In this document: piece by piece, positions 16,622 through 28,183 of the stretch
Numbering within the stretch: the stretch's first letter is position 1
How the letters are laid out: each line of letters begins with the position of its first letter
Origin: Desulfobulbaceae bacterium BRH_c16a
GTDB lineage: Bacteria > Desulfobacterota > Desulfobulbia > Desulfobulbales > Desulfocapsaceae
DNA length: 64,000 nucleotides
Assembly: GCA_000961725.1 (NCBI GenBank)
Contig: LADS01000046.1
Span: 62,001 to 126,000 of the forward strand
Direction: 5' to 3'
Notes under the pieces: generated by a model
Told to the model about the DNA's origin: nothing
Seen by the model: the letters and a program-made list of their open reading frames with translations, nothing else
Database searches by the model: none
Program-made: the position numbers and the translations under genes

Positions 16622-16731
16622 CAGAAGGTCAGGGTAGAGACTCCAGGAGATATTCAGGTGGGCAAGTTGTGCGTATTGCCGCCACCAGCATGCGGTTTTG
16701 TCTTGCCGGAGTGGCCAACTCTATAAATTAG

Positions 16732-16759
16732 TTGACAGAGTAATATATATACGTTAAGA
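16732..16759 (+). promoter_or_regulatory. Probable sigma-70 promoter of the atp operon
   Basis: TTGACA (16732-16737), 16 bases, TTAAGA (16754-16759) in an AT-rich stretch. It leaves a leader of about 140 bases before the first ATG. The -10 match is only moderate. Confidence 0.45.
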
Positions 16760-16905
16760 ATTTTTTGCCATTGTGAATGGTGGTTCAGTTTATTCTTCAC
16801 AGTTTTAAACCTTTTTTTGTAGATATAGCCCAGTGCGGTCATCATTCATTGCGTAAATGAATGTTTAGTTTTTTTCGTTATCTTAGTTAAGCAGGAGCTA
16901 CTAAC

Positions 16906-17331
16906 ATGATTACGACGGATATCACTTTGTTTATTCAGATTGTTAACATGGTTGTGCTCATGTTTCTCCTCAATGGTGTTCTTTATAAGCCAATAAAGAA
17001 TATTCTCAGGGAGAGATCTGAAAAACTACGGGGGATGGAGGACAGTATCTCGAAGTTCGAGAAAAACGCCAAACTCCGGCAGGAAGAGGTGGATGCTAAA
17101 ATGGCAAAAGCTTCAGGCAGGGCAAAAGCTGCTCTTGACGGTGCTCGTGCAGAAGCTCAAGCAGCAGGGGATGAAAAGCTTTCTGCCATAAGGGCTGACG
17201 CCGATGCAACCAAGGAGGCTAAACTGGCTGAGCTCAGGGCTGATATCGAGAGAGCCAGAACCAGTTTGAAGTCAAATTTGGACGGTTTTGCAACCGACAT
17301 GGCGAGTAAAATTCTGGGGAGGAGTCTCTAA
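16906..17331 (+). CDS. atpX: ATP synthase Fo subunit b'
   Basis: A 141-residue peripheral-stalk protein with one N-terminal membrane helix (about residues 8-26, beginning LFIQIVNMVVLMFLL) and a long charged coiled coil. The YKPIKNILRERSEKL segment after the helix is typical of b/b'. It would pair with the b subunit encoded next to make a heterodimeric stalk. AGGAG lies nine bases before the ATG. It is first in the operon; two bases separate it from the next gene. Confidence 0.93.
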   Translation: MITTDITLFIQIVNMVVLMFLLNGVLYKPIKNILRERSEKLRGMEDSISKFEKNAKLRQEEVDAKMAKASGRAKAALDGARAEAQAAGDEKLSAIRADADATKEAKLAELRADIERARTSLKSNLDGFATDMASKILGRSL

Positions 17332-17333
17332 AA

Positions 17334-17993
17334 ATGAATGGAGTGAAACAAATTGCCGGGCTTTTGAGCCTGCTAACGTTAACACTTTGGCTTGCCTTGT
17401 CGTGTGGAGCGGTTTTTGCCTCGGAGAAATCACCGGCGGCAGGCCATGCAGTGGCCGCCGAAGAGGGTCATGGAGCAGATGCCGGACACGTTGTACCTTC
17501 AAGCCTGTCGGCTGCTAAGCTGAAGGATCTCGGCTGGCGCGTTGTCAACTTTATCGCCTTGATGATAATTCTGGTGAAATTTGCGGCAAAGCCAATCGGT
17601 TCCGGACTTGCTTCCCGGCAGAAGAAAATCAAGGATGAGATCGAGACGCTGCAGCAGAAACGTGGCGAAGCTGAGAAATCCTATAACGATTTTCAGCAAA
17701 AGCTGGCATCGGTAGAGTCGGAAATCGACAAGATTGTCGAAAGAGCGATTGCTCAAGCCGAAATCGAAAAAGTTAAGATTATTGAAAAGGCCGAACAGGC
17801 CGCGGCTGACATAAAACGCTCGGCTGAAATGGCTATTCAGAATGAGATCACTGAAGCACGCCGCACCCTTAAAAACGATGCCGTCGATCAGGCTGCAGCA
17901 ATGGCTGAAGAACTCATCGTGAAAAATCTCACTGCGGACGACCAGGTGAAGATAATCGAAAATTATTTAGCTAAAGTGGGGGCAGTACAGTGA
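17334..17993 (+). CDS. atpF: ATP synthase Fo subunit b
   Basis: A 219-residue stalk subunit. A signal-like hydrophobic segment (about residues 8-29) is followed by a His/Ala-rich linker, then the membrane helix around residues 67-83 (WRVVNFIALMIILVKF) and a coiled coil to the end. The extra N-terminal signal-like region is common in deltaproteobacterial b subunits. A strong GGAGGAG precedes the ATG. The stop overlaps the GTG start of atpH, indicating translational coupling. Confidence 0.94.
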   Translation: MNGVKQIAGLLSLLTLTLWLALSCGAVFASEKSPAAGHAVAAEEGHGADAGHVVPSSLSAAKLKDLGWRVVNFIALMIILVKFAAKPIGSGLASRQKKIKDEIETLQQKRGEAEKSYNDFQQKLASVESEIDKIVERAIAQAEIEKVKIIEKAEQAAADIKRSAEMAIQNEITEARRTLKNDAVDQAAAMAEELIVKNLTADDQVKIIENYLAKVGAVQ

Positions 17994-18535
17994 AACAGAC
18001 AATCCTCGCACGACGATATGCCAAGGCAATTTTCACCGTAGGTCAGGAACAGGGTAATTACGAAGAATATAACGAAGTTCTTCAAGGCCTAGCGAAACTC
18101 TATGCCTCTCACCCTGAAGTCGCTGATGCCGTGACGAATCCTCTCTATCCCATGGATGTAAAAGAAAAGGTCATGAAGGGTATGGTGACCTCGATGGGAG
18201 TCGATACGGTCATGGGAAACTTCTTGAATCTTTTAGTCCAGAAAAAACGCGCCGGATTACTACCGGAAATAGCTGAATCCTATCAGACCATGGCTGATGA
18301 GTTGAAAAATATCAGCCACGGCAATGTTATTTCAGCCGTTGAACTGGATGATGAATTGAAAGCAAATGTTCAAACTGTATTAGAAAAGTTAACAGGCAAG
18401 AAGGTTGCACTCACAACCAGCGTAGACCCTTCAATACTTGGCGGAATTATTGCCAAAGTTGGTGACCTGGTTTTAGACGGGAGTATAAGAACACAACTTG
18501 CTGGTTTAAAAGATTCCATTAAGGGGAGAGAATAG
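17990..18535 (+). CDS. atpH: ATP synthase F1 subunit delta
   Basis: A 181-residue delta subunit that joins the peripheral stalk to the top of the F1 head. It starts with ILARRYAKAIF and has the C-terminal GGIIAKVGDLVLDGSIRTQL family signature. The GTG start at 17990 overlaps the atpF stop (GTGA). Its stop codon abuts the ATG of atpA without a gap. Confidence 0.96.
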   Translation: MKQTILARRYAKAIFTVGQEQGNYEEYNEVLQGLAKLYASHPEVADAVTNPLYPMDVKEKVMKGMVTSMGVDTVMGNFLNLLVQKKRAGLLPEIAESYQTMADELKNISHGNVISAVELDDELKANVQTVLEKLTGKKVALTTSVDPSILGGIIAKVGDLVLDGSIRTQLAGLKDSIKGRE

Positions 18536-20059
18536 ATGCAGATCAAAGCCGCAGAAATTAGTCAGATTATTAAAGATCAGATTGGTGCCTACGAGACCAG
18601 TATAGATCTTAACGAGACAGGTACCGTTATCTCAGTTGGCGACGGTATTGCCCGGGTCTATGGGGTGCAGAATTGTATGGCCATGGAACTCTTGGAGTTT
18701 CCGGGCGGAATCTTGGGACTCGCATTGAACCTTGAAGCTGACAACGTTGGTTGTGCCGTTCTTGGCAACGTCTCCGGAATCAAGGAAGGTGACATTGTCA
18801 AACGTACCGGCAAAATCGCCGAGGTTCCTGTCGGTCCCGCCATGGAAGGGCGCGTTGTCGACGGTATCGGTATGCCGATCGACGGCATGGGACCGATTAA
18901 AACCGATCTCACCTCGAAAATTGAAGTTCTGGCTCCGGGTGTTATCTCCAGAAAAGGTGTACATGAGCCTTGCTATACCGGTTCGAAAGCAGTCGACGCT
19001 ATGACTCCGGTTGGCCGTGGACAACGTGAACTGGTTATCGGTGACCGCCAGATCGGTAAAACCGCTCTCTGCGTTGATGCCATCATCGCTCAGAAATACT
19101 CCGACATTCACTGCATCTATGTAGCAGTAGGCCAGAAAAAATCGACTGTTGCCCTGGTTGTCGAGGCTCTGAGAAAGCACGGTGCAATGGAATATACAAC
19201 GGTTGTATCCGCCTGTGCTTCAGATCCTGCACCAATGCAGTACATCGCACCTTTTGCCGGTTGCGCCATGGGCGAATACTTCCGGGATAACGGACAGCAT
19301 GCACTCATCATCTATGATGATCTCTCCAAACAGGCTGTCGCTTATCGTGAGCTTTCTCTCCTCCTCAGAAGGCCTCCGGGACGTGAAGCATATCCTGGTG
19401 ACATTTTCTTCAACCACTCCCGATTGCTTGAAAGATCCGCAAAAGTAAATGATGAGTTGGGTGCCGGTTCTCTTACCGCTCTGCCGATTATCGAAACACA
19501 GGCCGGCGATGTTTCAGCCTTCATCCCGACCAACGTTATCTCCATTACCGACGGTCAGGTTTACCTTGAACCAAACCTCTTTTTCTCAGGTGTTCGACCG
19601 GCGATCAACGTAGGACTTTCCGTATCGCGTGTAGGTGGTGCCGCTCAGGTAAAAGCCATGAAGCAGGTTGCCGGTACCCTACGCCTCGATCTCGCCCAGT
19701 ATCGTGAGTTGGCAGCATTTGCCGCTTTTGGCTCCGATCTTGATGCCGGCACCCAGGCAAAACTAACCCGTGGCGAGCGACTTGTCGAAATCTTGAAGCA
19801 GCCGCAATATCAGCCGTTGCCGATGGAAAAACAAGTCACAATTATTTATGCCGGTTCAAACGGATACCTCGATAAACTGCCAATAAACACCTTAGCCGAC
19901 TATGAATCTGAGCTCTATAATTACATAGAATCCAATGAACCGACCATTTTTACCGATCTTGTCAAAGAGTTGATGTTTACTGACGCAATAAAGGAAAAAC
20001 TCAACAAGGTACTGACCAGCTTTGGTGATACTTTCAAGGCGACAAAAGGTCTTAACTAA
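18536..20059 (+). CDS. atpA: ATP synthase F1 subunit alpha
   Basis: A 507-residue regulatory nucleotide-binding subunit of the F1 hexamer. The P-loop [10 protein letters not shown] begins at residue 169, the same number as in E. coli, with Lys175. Further landmarks are [30 protein letters not shown] in pattern, the alpha signature around [17 protein letters not shown], and the arginine-finger Ser-Arg in that segment. It directly follows atpH and precedes atpG by 18 bases. Confidence 0.98.
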   Translation: MQIKAAEISQIIKDQIGAYETSIDLNETGTVISVGDGIARVYGVQNCMAMELLEFPGGILGLALNLEADNVGCAVLGNVSGIKEGDIVKRTGKIAEVPVGPAMEGRVVDGIGMPIDGMGPIKTDLTSKIEVLAPGVISRKGVHEPCYTGSKAVDAMTPVGRGQRELVIGDRQIGKTALCVDAIIAQKYSDIHCIYVAVGQKKSTVALVVEALRKHGAMEYTTVVSACASDPAPMQYIAPFAGCAMGEYFRDNGQHALIIYDDLSKQAVAYRELSLLLRRPPGREAYPGDIFFNHSRLLERSAKVNDELGAGSLTALPIIETQAGDVSAFIPTNVISITDGQVYLEPNLFFSGVRPAINVGLSVSRVGGAAQVKAMKQVAGTLRLDLAQYRELAAFAAFGSDLDAGTQAKLTRGERLVEILKQPQYQPLPMEKQVTIIYAGSNGYLDKLPINTLADYESELYNYIESNEPTIFTDLVKELMFTDAIKEKLNKVLTSFGDTFKATKGLN

Positions 20060-20077
20060 TCACAAATAGGTCAAGAT

Positions 20078-20947
20078 ATGGCGAGTTTAAAGGAAGTAAA
20101 GACTAAGATCTCGGGTGTCAAGAAGACAGCTCAGATCACCAAGGCTATGAACATGGTCGCCGCCTCAAAACTGCGTGGCGCCCAGGAAAAGATGGAGGCC
20201 TTCAGACCTTATGCCGGAAAATTTGACGAGGCAATGTCAAATCTGTCCGGTGGCGCAAATACCACTGGATTCCCATTGATGGAAGTCCGGGATGTGAAAA
20301 CCGTTGAATTAGTGGTTGTAACTTCCGACCGTGGTCTTTGTGGTTCGTTCAATGCCAATATCATTAAGCTTGCTTTGTTGAAGATGGCCGAATATGAGGC
20401 CAATGGCAAGAAGGTCAGTTTCGTCTGCGTTGGAAAAAAAGGTAGTCAGGCTCTGAATAAAACCGGCCGTGTCAGGAAGAGCTACCGAGACATAATGAGC
20501 AATTTTCAAATGTTCAACGCAAGGGAAATTGCCACAGATATTTCGACGGAATTTTTAAGTGGCGCAACCGATAAAGTCGAGATTATTTACGGCGCTTTCA
20601 AGTCGGTTGCCGTACAACGGCCTGCAATTTCCGTCGTTCTTCCAGTTCAACCGAAAAGCGAGACCCTTTCAACAGAGAAAAAGTTCTCGGGAGATTATAT
20701 CTACGAACCTTCTACGGAAGAAATCATGGATGTTCTCCAGCCGTTATATCTCAACGTCATCGTTTATCATGCAATGCTCGAAGTGGGTGCTAGTGAACAT
20801 GCAGCCAGGATGACGGCGATGGATAATGCTACCAATGCATGTAAGGATATGGTGCGAAACCTGACCATCGTTTACAATAAGGCTCGTCAGGCCGCCGTTA
20901 CAAGTGAACTTATGGACATTGTAGGCGGCGCAGAAGCCCTGAAATAA
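20078..20947 (+). CDS. atpG: ATP synthase F1 subunit gamma
   Basis: A 289-residue central rotor subunit. The N-terminal helix reads ITKAMNMVAASKLR, TSDRGLCGSFNANI marks the globular part, and the C-terminal helix carries HAARMTAMDNATNA, the family signature. AGGTCA precedes the ATG. It lies between alpha and beta in the usual order. Confidence 0.98.
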   Translation: MASLKEVKTKISGVKKTAQITKAMNMVAASKLRGAQEKMEAFRPYAGKFDEAMSNLSGGANTTGFPLMEVRDVKTVELVVVTSDRGLCGSFNANIIKLALLKMAEYEANGKKVSFVCVGKKGSQALNKTGRVRKSYRDIMSNFQMFNAREIATDISTEFLSGATDKVEIIYGAFKSVAVQRPAISVVLPVQPKSETLSTEKKFSGDYIYEPSTEEIMDVLQPLYLNVIVYHAMLEVGASEHAARMTAMDNATNACKDMVRNLTIVYNKARQAAVTSELMDIVGGAEALK

Positions 20948-20989
20948 TTATTTATCTCATGATAATCTAAGACTTTTGAGGAGGGATAA

Positions 20990-22420
<1,431 letters not shown>

Positions 22421-22441
22421 TTTGCTTGAGAGGAACATTCG

Positions 22442-22855
22442 ATGGGACAACAGATAAGACTTGAAGTCGTAACTCCAACTGGAGCAAAGGTGAACGAGGA
22501 TGTAGATATCGTTAATGCTCCGGGTTTTGGTGGTGACTTCGGTGTACTAGCAAACCATGCACCCTTTCTGTCGACAATCAAGATTGGTACTCTTACCTAT
22601 GAGAACGGCAAAAAACGTGAAGCTCTCATGGTGAGTGGAGGTTTCTGCGAAGTCTCAAATAACAAGATTACATTTCTTGTGGAGAGTGCCGAAAAAGGTA
22701 GTGAAATTGACGTTGACAGGGCATTGAAAGCGAAAGAACGAGCTGAAAAAAGGCTCGTCCAGGCTGCCCAGCAAATTGATAATTTCAATAGAAAGAGAGC
22801 TGAAATAGCTCTTCAACGTGCCCTGGCTCGTTTGAAGGTTGCTAATATCAAGTAA
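22442..22855 (+). CDS. atpC: ATP synthase F1 subunit epsilon
   Basis: A 137-residue epsilon subunit: N-terminal beta sandwich with [14 protein letters not shown] and a C-terminal helical hairpin ([12 protein letters not shown]) that can regulate ATP hydrolysis. GAGAGGA precedes the ATG. It is the last gene of the operon, followed by a strong terminator. Subunits a and c are not in the window; in deltaproteobacteria atpB and atpE usually lie in a separate cluster. Confidence 0.97.
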   Translation: MGQQIRLEVVTPTGAKVNEDVDIVNAPGFGGDFGVLANHAPFLSTIKIGTLTYENGKKREALMVSGGFCEVSNNKITFLVESAEKGSEIDVDRALKAKERAEKRLVQAAQQIDNFNRKRAEIALQRALARLKVANIK

Positions 22856-22874
22856 GCGTAGGAAGTATACAGTC

Positions 22875-22913
22875 AAAAAAAGGCCATTCTCTTGAAGAGA
22901 ATGGCCTTTTTTG
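22875..22913. terminator. Bidirectional terminator after atp operon
   Basis: AGGCCATTCTCT (22881-22892) and AGAGAATGGCCT (22896-22907) pair perfectly around a three-base loop, flanked by an A-run on the left and a T-run on the right. It can therefore stop both atpC transcription and that of the converging amidase gene. Confidence 0.92.
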
Positions 22914-22962
22914 TGTATAAAAGAATCCTCGTCAGAGGTGGAAGTCAACGGAGGGGGTTTTT

Positions 22963-24777
22963 TTAATCGGAGTTGATAAGCTGGGCGGTTGTATCGTTCA
23001 CATATGCTCTGATTCCTTGGGAAATCTCTTGGGTCAGCATATTTATAAACGAAGGGTTGTTGAGGTTTTTGATATCCTGTTCATTGCTTATAAAGGCTAT
23101 CTCAATGAGAATCGCAGGCATTTGTGCACCAATCAGGACGTAGAAAGGAGCCTGCTTGACCCCGAGGTTCTTTATGTCGGAGAAACCTTGCTTCTCAGCT
23201 TGACTGAGAATGGAGTTATGGACTTGCTGTGCCAGCCGTGACGACTCGGTGATCTTTGAGTTTTTCATAATATCCGAGAGGATATCCTGAAGATCGCTCA
23301 TCTGATGGGTTGACGTTGCATTTTCTCTTGCCGCTACCCTCATGGCTTCGGCGTTGGTTGTGAGATTGAGGTAATAGGTCTCCAGACCCCTGACTTTGGC
23401 GGAAGGATGGGCATTGATGTGAAGAGAAACAAAAAGATCGGCATTCTCCGTATTGGCGATAGCCGTACGTTCTTCAAGACTTATGAAGGTGTCATCATTC
23501 CTGGTGAGGAGAACTTCACAGCCAAGTTCTTTTTCCAGAACAGGGGCCAACTTTTTGGCAATGCCAAGGACGATGTCCTTTTCCTTCAGGCCGAATGCCA
23601 TTGCTCCCGGATCCTTCCCGCCATGTCCAGGATCAAGAACAATTTTTTTAACACCCAATCCAAGCTGCTGCGCAAGTGACAGAGGTTTCACCTCAGGAAT
23701 CGTCTCATTTTTACCAGTCTCGGCGGTAGCTCTATTTGCAATCGGAATCTTCTTGTTGTCCCTGAGCACTATGATTTCATTGGTGTCTTGCGGAGCATCT
23801 TTCTTTGGCGGATTCTCAATACCTTCTGCAAGATTTTCCAGTGGAAGCTTCTCACCTACTTTTTCGCCGCGAACATCGATAACCACTCTGAACGGATCGG
23901 GAAGACTGAAAATTTTGTAACTGTTGATAGATTCTATGTCGAGAACCACCCGGACCGTATCCGGCGAGAACTGTCCGGTCCGAATACGCCTGAGAAGTCC
24001 GTCTTCAATAGGGACAGGTGCCCGGTATTGGGGCTCTATGTAGCTCTTTTTGAAATCAATGTAGAGTCGCCTGGGCGAATTTTCAGTTTCTTCGAGGAGG
24101 ATCTCTTTATAGTTCACCGGACCCGATGCCATAATTACAACCCGGGTATAGCTGTCGGAGGACCAGTATTTAACCGGAAGAACATAACTGAGCTTGTTAT
24201 CGCGCGAGGAAGAAACCATCACCTTCGGCAGAGGTATGTCATGCTCCTGTGAGAGCACCTTGAGAAGGTTTTCAGCCTCTGAATGCATATCGCCGTTCGG
24301 GAAATTTGTGACAATCTCGGAAAAATATTCCGCAGCTTCCTGGGGATTGCGGCGTTTGTCGAGAATGATTTGACCTAGCGCCATATAGGCATCGTCGGCA
24401 AGTCGATGCTGGGGGAAAAGTCTTGCGGTATCTTTGAAATAAGCAATAGATTCGTCGAGATCTATGCCGTTCTGGAATTTATCGAACATGTCACTGTAGA
24501 CACGGCCAAGCATGTACAGACAAGCGGGAGCCAGTTCGGATTTTGGGCTGGAGAGATAGATTCGCCGAAAATTTCTTGTTCCCTTCAGCCAGTTATCCCT
24601 TGCATCTCCGATGGTTGCATTGGTCTGTAGCTGATTGTAGTAGAACTTTGCTTCATCATACAGGGTCGATATAGAGACAGGTTTGTCAACGTCCTCATCC
24701 GTTGCCTGAAGATTGCCAGATAAGCAAACGAGGGTTATGAACAGGCAAAACATGGTGAAAAGAACTGTACGGATCAT
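22963..24777 (-). CDS. N-acetylmuramoyl-L-alanine amidase (AmiC type) with TPR-like and AMIN domains
   Basis: A 604-residue exported cell-wall amidase. A signal peptide (MIRTVLFTMFCLFITLVCL) is followed by a TPR/BamD-like helical region (to about residue 180), an AMIN domain (about 190-310) that targets such enzymes to the septum, a linker, and the Amidase_3 zinc domain. The last has VLDPGHGGKDPGA (zinc His and nearby Glu in KEKDIVL), LTRNDDTFISLEER, FVSLHINAH, and ILIEIAFISNEQD with the catalytic Glu. It splits daughter-cell peptidoglycan. The open frame reaches a TTG at 24822, but the signal peptide fits ATG 24777. A TPR in front of AMIN is unlike E. coli AmiC but seen in relatives. Confidence 0.93.
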   Translation of the reverse strand: MIRTVLFTMFCLFITLVCLSGNLQATDEDVDKPVSISTLYDEAKFYYNQLQTNATIGDARDNWLKGTRNFRRIYLSSPKSELAPACLYMLGRVYSDMFDKFQNGIDLDESIAYFKDTARLFPQHRLADDAYMALGQIILDKRRNPQEAAEYFSEIVTNFPNGDMHSEAENLLKVLSQEHDIPLPKVMVSSSRDNKLSYVLPVKYWSSDSYTRVVIMASGPVNYKEILLEETENSPRRLYIDFKKSYIEPQYRAPVPIEDGLLRRIRTGQFSPDTVRVVLDIESINSYKIFSLPDPFRVVIDVRGEKVGEKLPLENLAEGIENPPKKDAPQDTNEIIVLRDNKKIPIANRATAETGKNETIPEVKPLSLAQQLGLGVKKIVLDPGHGGKDPGAMAFGLKEKDIVLGIAKKLAPVLEKELGCEVLLTRNDDTFISLEERTAIANTENADLFVSLHINAHPSAKVRGLETYYLNLTTNAEAMRVAARENATSTHQMSDLQDILSDIMKNSKITESSRLAQQVHNSILSQAEKQGFSDIKNLGVKQAPFYVLIGAQMPAILIEIAFISNEQDIKNLNNPSFINMLTQEISQGIRAYVNDTTAQLINSD

Positions 24778-24861
24778 CACGAGTGAGAAAGACCTGTGCT
24801 CCAGCAGAAGAAAATAACTCAAATACTTCGTTTATCGAATATTTGATTGAAATCAGAGGCC

Positions 24862-24890
24862 ATTATACAGGAAAGAGATAACCATAGCAA
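24862..24890 (-). promoter_or_regulatory. Sigma-70 promoter for the amidase gene
   Basis: On the minus strand TTGCTA (24890-24885), a 17-base spacer, and a consensus TATAAT (24867-24862). Between it and mutS lies a small GTCAGG/CCTGAC hairpin (24974-24989) followed on the minus strand by TCTTT, a possible weak mutS terminator. Confidence 0.65.
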
Positions 24891-25025
24891 AATAAATTGA
24901 AGCATTGTGTCGAGGGCTGGAAGGCCGGAGGCAATAATAATGCTTGGATAATTTCCGGGTAGAGCCGTAAAGAGTCAGGCGTTCCTGACGCAGATAATTG
25001 TCGCGAAAAAAAAATGGAGAGGGAC

Positions 25026-27680
25026 TCAGTTCAGCATGTTTTTCAGTGAGTAGAGCGTGTTGAGAGCTTCGACCGGCGGGCATTCATCGAGATTCACTTT
25101 CATCAGATACTCTCTGATGGGATCGACCGGAGGGGCGAAGAGAGAAAGCTGGTCGGGGTTCTTTCTGATTCTGCCGGACTTATTTCCTGGAGAAAAAGAC
25201 GGTGCGGCTTGTTTGAATTTTCCCTGTTCAATTTCTTTGAGGATCTCCATGGCACGCTTGACAACATGATGAGGAACGCCGGCCAGGCCGGCTACCTGGA
25301 TGCCATAGCTTCTGCTGGTGCCACCTCTTACCAGCTTATGCAAAAAGATGATATCGCCTTGCCATTCACGAACGGCAATGGAGTAGTTTTGTATCCGTCC
25401 ATTGCTTTTAGCAAGTTCGGTCAGTTCATGATAGTGGGTGGCAAACAGGGTCTTGACTCCCTTTTGGTTTTTCTCCACAAGTTCTTCAGCTACCGCCCAG
25501 GCAATGGAGAGGCCGTCGTAGGTTGATGTTCCCCGACCAATTTCGTCAAGGATAACCAGACTTCTTTCCGTGGCGTTATTTAATATGTTCGCGGTCTCAC
25601 TCATCTCTACCATGAATGTTGACTGTCCCCGTCGCAGGTTGTCCATGGCACCTACTCGAGTGAAGATTCTGTCTACTATGCCTATAGTTGCTTGTTCTGC
25701 GGGGACATAGCAGCCCATTTGCGCCATCAGCACAATGAGAGCGGTTTGTCTGAGGATGGTCGATTTGCCGGCCATATTGGGGCCGGTAATAATAAGTACT
25801 TCTTCCCTTCGCTGGTCCAGGTGTACGTCATTGGGAACAAATCTTCCCGAAGGCAACGTTTGCTCGATTACCGGATGACGTCCCTCTACTATGTGGATTT
25901 CGTCACCTTCGTCAACTTCCGGGCGGCGGTAGTTGTTTTTGTGGGCAACCTCGGCGGCCGCGGCGAGAAAATCGATTTGTGCAAGTAAACGAGCCGTATT
26001 CAGGATACGGCTGGAGTTCTCGGCAAGCTGGTTGCGTATACCCAGAAAAAGCTGATATTCCAGTTCAATGCGTCGGTCTTCCGCTCCAAGGACCCGATTT
26101 TCGAATTCTTTCAGTTCGGGAGTGATAAATCTTTCGGCATTCACCAGCGTTTGTTTTCTGATATAACTGTCGGGAACTTTATGTTCATGCATTTTGCTGA
26201 TTTCTATAAAGTAACCGAACACTTTATTATAGCCGATTTTGAGTTTGGCAATGCCTGTTGCTTCCCGTTCCCTGTTTTCCAGATCGAGAATGAGCTTCTT
26301 GTCGTCCCTGAGAAGCATGGCCAGTTCATCCAGTTCGCTATTATAGCCTTCGGCAATAAGATGCCCTTCGCGAAGGCCCACAGGAGGGTCAGGGTGGATG
26401 GCCCTCTCCAGGAGATCGTGAAGATCAACGAGGATGTCGAGCTGTTCGCGGATAGATATCAGCTTGCTGGTGTCGCATTGTGCGAGAAGCCCCCGGACGG
26501 CCGGGAGACAGACCAGTGAGTTCTTCATTGCCAGCATGTCACGGCCATTTGCCGAGCCGAGTATCATTCGGCTGTTCAATCTTTCGAGATCGTAAACGTT
26601 TTCGAGGAGGTTCCGTACATCTCTGCGCAGCGTGCTCTTGTTAAAAAAGAAGGTTACGGCGTCGAGACGGTCGACGATTCGCTGTCTATTCTGCAGCGGG
26701 AAGAGGAGATTGTGGCGCAGCAGACGGGCGCCCATGGGCGTGCAGGTGCTGTCGAGAACGGAGAGCAGGGAGCCTTGGCGGTGGCCCCCGGATATGGTCT
26801 GCGTCAATTCAAGATTCCGTCTGGAGGATTCATCGATATGAAGGATGGAGTCGGTGTCGATCGGCGTCAGTTTCTCAATATGATCAATGGATGTTTTCTG
26901 GGTCTCCTGAATATATTCAAGCAGTGCGCCGGCGGCGATAATCCCGGACGTGAAGGTGCCACAGCCGAAACCATCCAGGGTGACAACCCGGAAATGTTCA
27001 TGGAGGCGTTCCTGGGCGGCCTCAACGTGATACATCTGGCTGTTTCTTTCGGTAATGCACAGCTCCGGGAGCATGGCACAGAGTTGATGCAAAAGTTCGG
27101 CAAGATGTTCGCGATCATCCTGTGGAATCAGCAGTTCAGACGGAGCGAGTCGAGTGAGTTGATCAAGGATTTCGACGTCGCTCTGTTTCCCGGATAATTC
27201 GCCGACCAGAAACTCGCCGGTGCTGACATCCAGAAAACTGATGCCATAGTGACACAGACCATGAGCCACTTTGACGACCACGGACGACAGATAGTTGTTG
27301 CTCTTGTCGTCTAGCAATTGATCATCGGTGATAACTCCTGGAGAGATGATGCGAACCACTTCTCTTTTTACAATTCCTTTTGCACTCGCAGGATCCTCGG
27401 TCTGTTCACAGATGGCAACGCGGCGGCCGGCCTTGATCAGTTTTGCCAGATATGTTTGCGCTGCGTGGTACGGGATGCCGCACATCGGCACCTGTACCGA
27501 ATCGCTCTTCTTGTTTCTAGAGGTTAAAGTGATGCCGAGAATTTTTGAGGCGATGACGGCATCATTAAAGAACATCTCGTAAAAGTCCCCCATCCGGTAG
27601 AAAAGGATGGCATCTTCATGCTGCCCTTTAATTTCCAGGTATTGCTGCAGCATGGGGGTCAGCTTGGTCAATGAGTTCAT
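25026..27680 (-). CDS. mutS: DNA mismatch repair protein MutS
   Basis: An 884-residue mismatch-recognition ATPase. The N-terminal mismatch-binding domain has FYRMGDFYEMF with the Phe-x-Glu motif and TLTSRNK. The ATPase has Walker A GPNMAGKST at 633-641, STFMVEMSETANIL, the Walker B region VILDEIGRGTSTYDGLSIAWA, and FATHYHEL. The length is normal. The ATG overlaps the stop of the upstream HIT gene (ATGA), so the two are co-transcribed. Confidence 0.98.
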   Translation of the reverse strand: MNSLTKLTPMLQQYLEIKGQHEDAILFYRMGDFYEMFFNDAVIASKILGITLTSRNKKSDSVQVPMCGIPYHAAQTYLAKLIKAGRRVAICEQTEDPASAKGIVKREVVRIISPGVITDDQLLDDKSNNYLSSVVVKVAHGLCHYGISFLDVSTGEFLVGELSGKQSDVEILDQLTRLAPSELLIPQDDREHLAELLHQLCAMLPELCITERNSQMYHVEAAQERLHEHFRVVTLDGFGCGTFTSGIIAAGALLEYIQETQKTSIDHIEKLTPIDTDSILHIDESSRRNLELTQTISGGHRQGSLLSVLDSTCTPMGARLLRHNLLFPLQNRQRIVDRLDAVTFFFNKSTLRRDVRNLLENVYDLERLNSRMILGSANGRDMLAMKNSLVCLPAVRGLLAQCDTSKLISIREQLDILVDLHDLLERAIHPDPPVGLREGHLIAEGYNSELDELAMLLRDDKKLILDLENREREATGIAKLKIGYNKVFGYFIEISKMHEHKVPDSYIRKQTLVNAERFITPELKEFENRVLGAEDRRIELEYQLFLGIRNQLAENSSRILNTARLLAQIDFLAAAAEVAHKNNYRRPEVDEGDEIHIVEGRHPVIEQTLPSGRFVPNDVHLDQRREEVLIITGPNMAGKSTILRQTALIVLMAQMGCYVPAEQATIGIVDRIFTRVGAMDNLRRGQSTFMVEMSETANILNNATERSLVILDEIGRGTSTYDGLSIAWAVAEELVEKNQKGVKTLFATHYHELTELAKSNGRIQNYSIAVREWQGDIIFLHKLVRGGTSRSYGIQVAGLAGVPHHVVKRAMEILKEIEQGKFKQAAPSFSPGNKSGRIRKNPDQLSLFAPPVDPIREYLMKVNLDECPPVEALNTLYSLKNMLN

Positions 27681-28183
27681 CTGGCATTCATCTCCAGGAG
27701 AGCCTGGAAATCCGGAAGAAGTTTGTCGTAGGTGCGATCTATATGCTCGGGAATGGTACGTATCTCAGAGATGACGGTGATAAAATTATGATCGCCGGAC
27801 CAGCGGGGAACGATATGATAATGGAGGTGATCGGCGATTCCCGCCCCGGCGATCGCTCCGAGATTGCAACCGATATTGAAACCATCGGGAGAGAGATGAT
27901 TTTTCAAAATGGAAGTGGACTTTTTCACAGTCTCCATCAGAGCGCTGTTTTCTCCCATGGAAAGTTCAGTGATGCAGCTTACGTGGCGGGCAGGAGCAAC
28001 CAGGAGATGGCCGTTGGCATACGGAAATCGGTTGAGAAGGACAAGCGAGAAATCGTCGCGAAACAGCAGAAGCAAGCCTTTGTCGGCCCGACAGGTTCCA
28101 CCGGGCTCAAAAATACACTGATTTATTTTTGGAGCTGTTCCGAGGACATGTTCAATCCTCCACGGAGTCCATAGAGTTTTCAT
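27677..28183 (-). CDS. HIT-family nucleotide hydrolase/transferase
   Basis: A 168-residue histidine-triad protein. The triad reads HLHYHIVPRW near residue 120, and NRFPYANGHLLVAPARHV is the N-terminal signature. The WTPWRIEHV start and CIFEPG segment resemble the Ap4A-phosphorylase-like branch of HIT proteins, which cleave dinucleoside polyphosphates or nucleotide phosphoramidates. It overlaps mutS by four bases. The substrate is inferred at family level only. Confidence 0.92.
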   Translation of the reverse strand: MKTLWTPWRIEHVLGTAPKINQCIFEPGGTCRADKGLLLLFRDDFSLVLLNRFPYANGHLLVAPARHVSCITELSMGENSALMETVKKSTSILKNHLSPDGFNIGCNLGAIAGAGIADHLHYHIVPRWSGDHNFITVISEIRTIPEHIDRTYDKLLPDFQALLEMNAR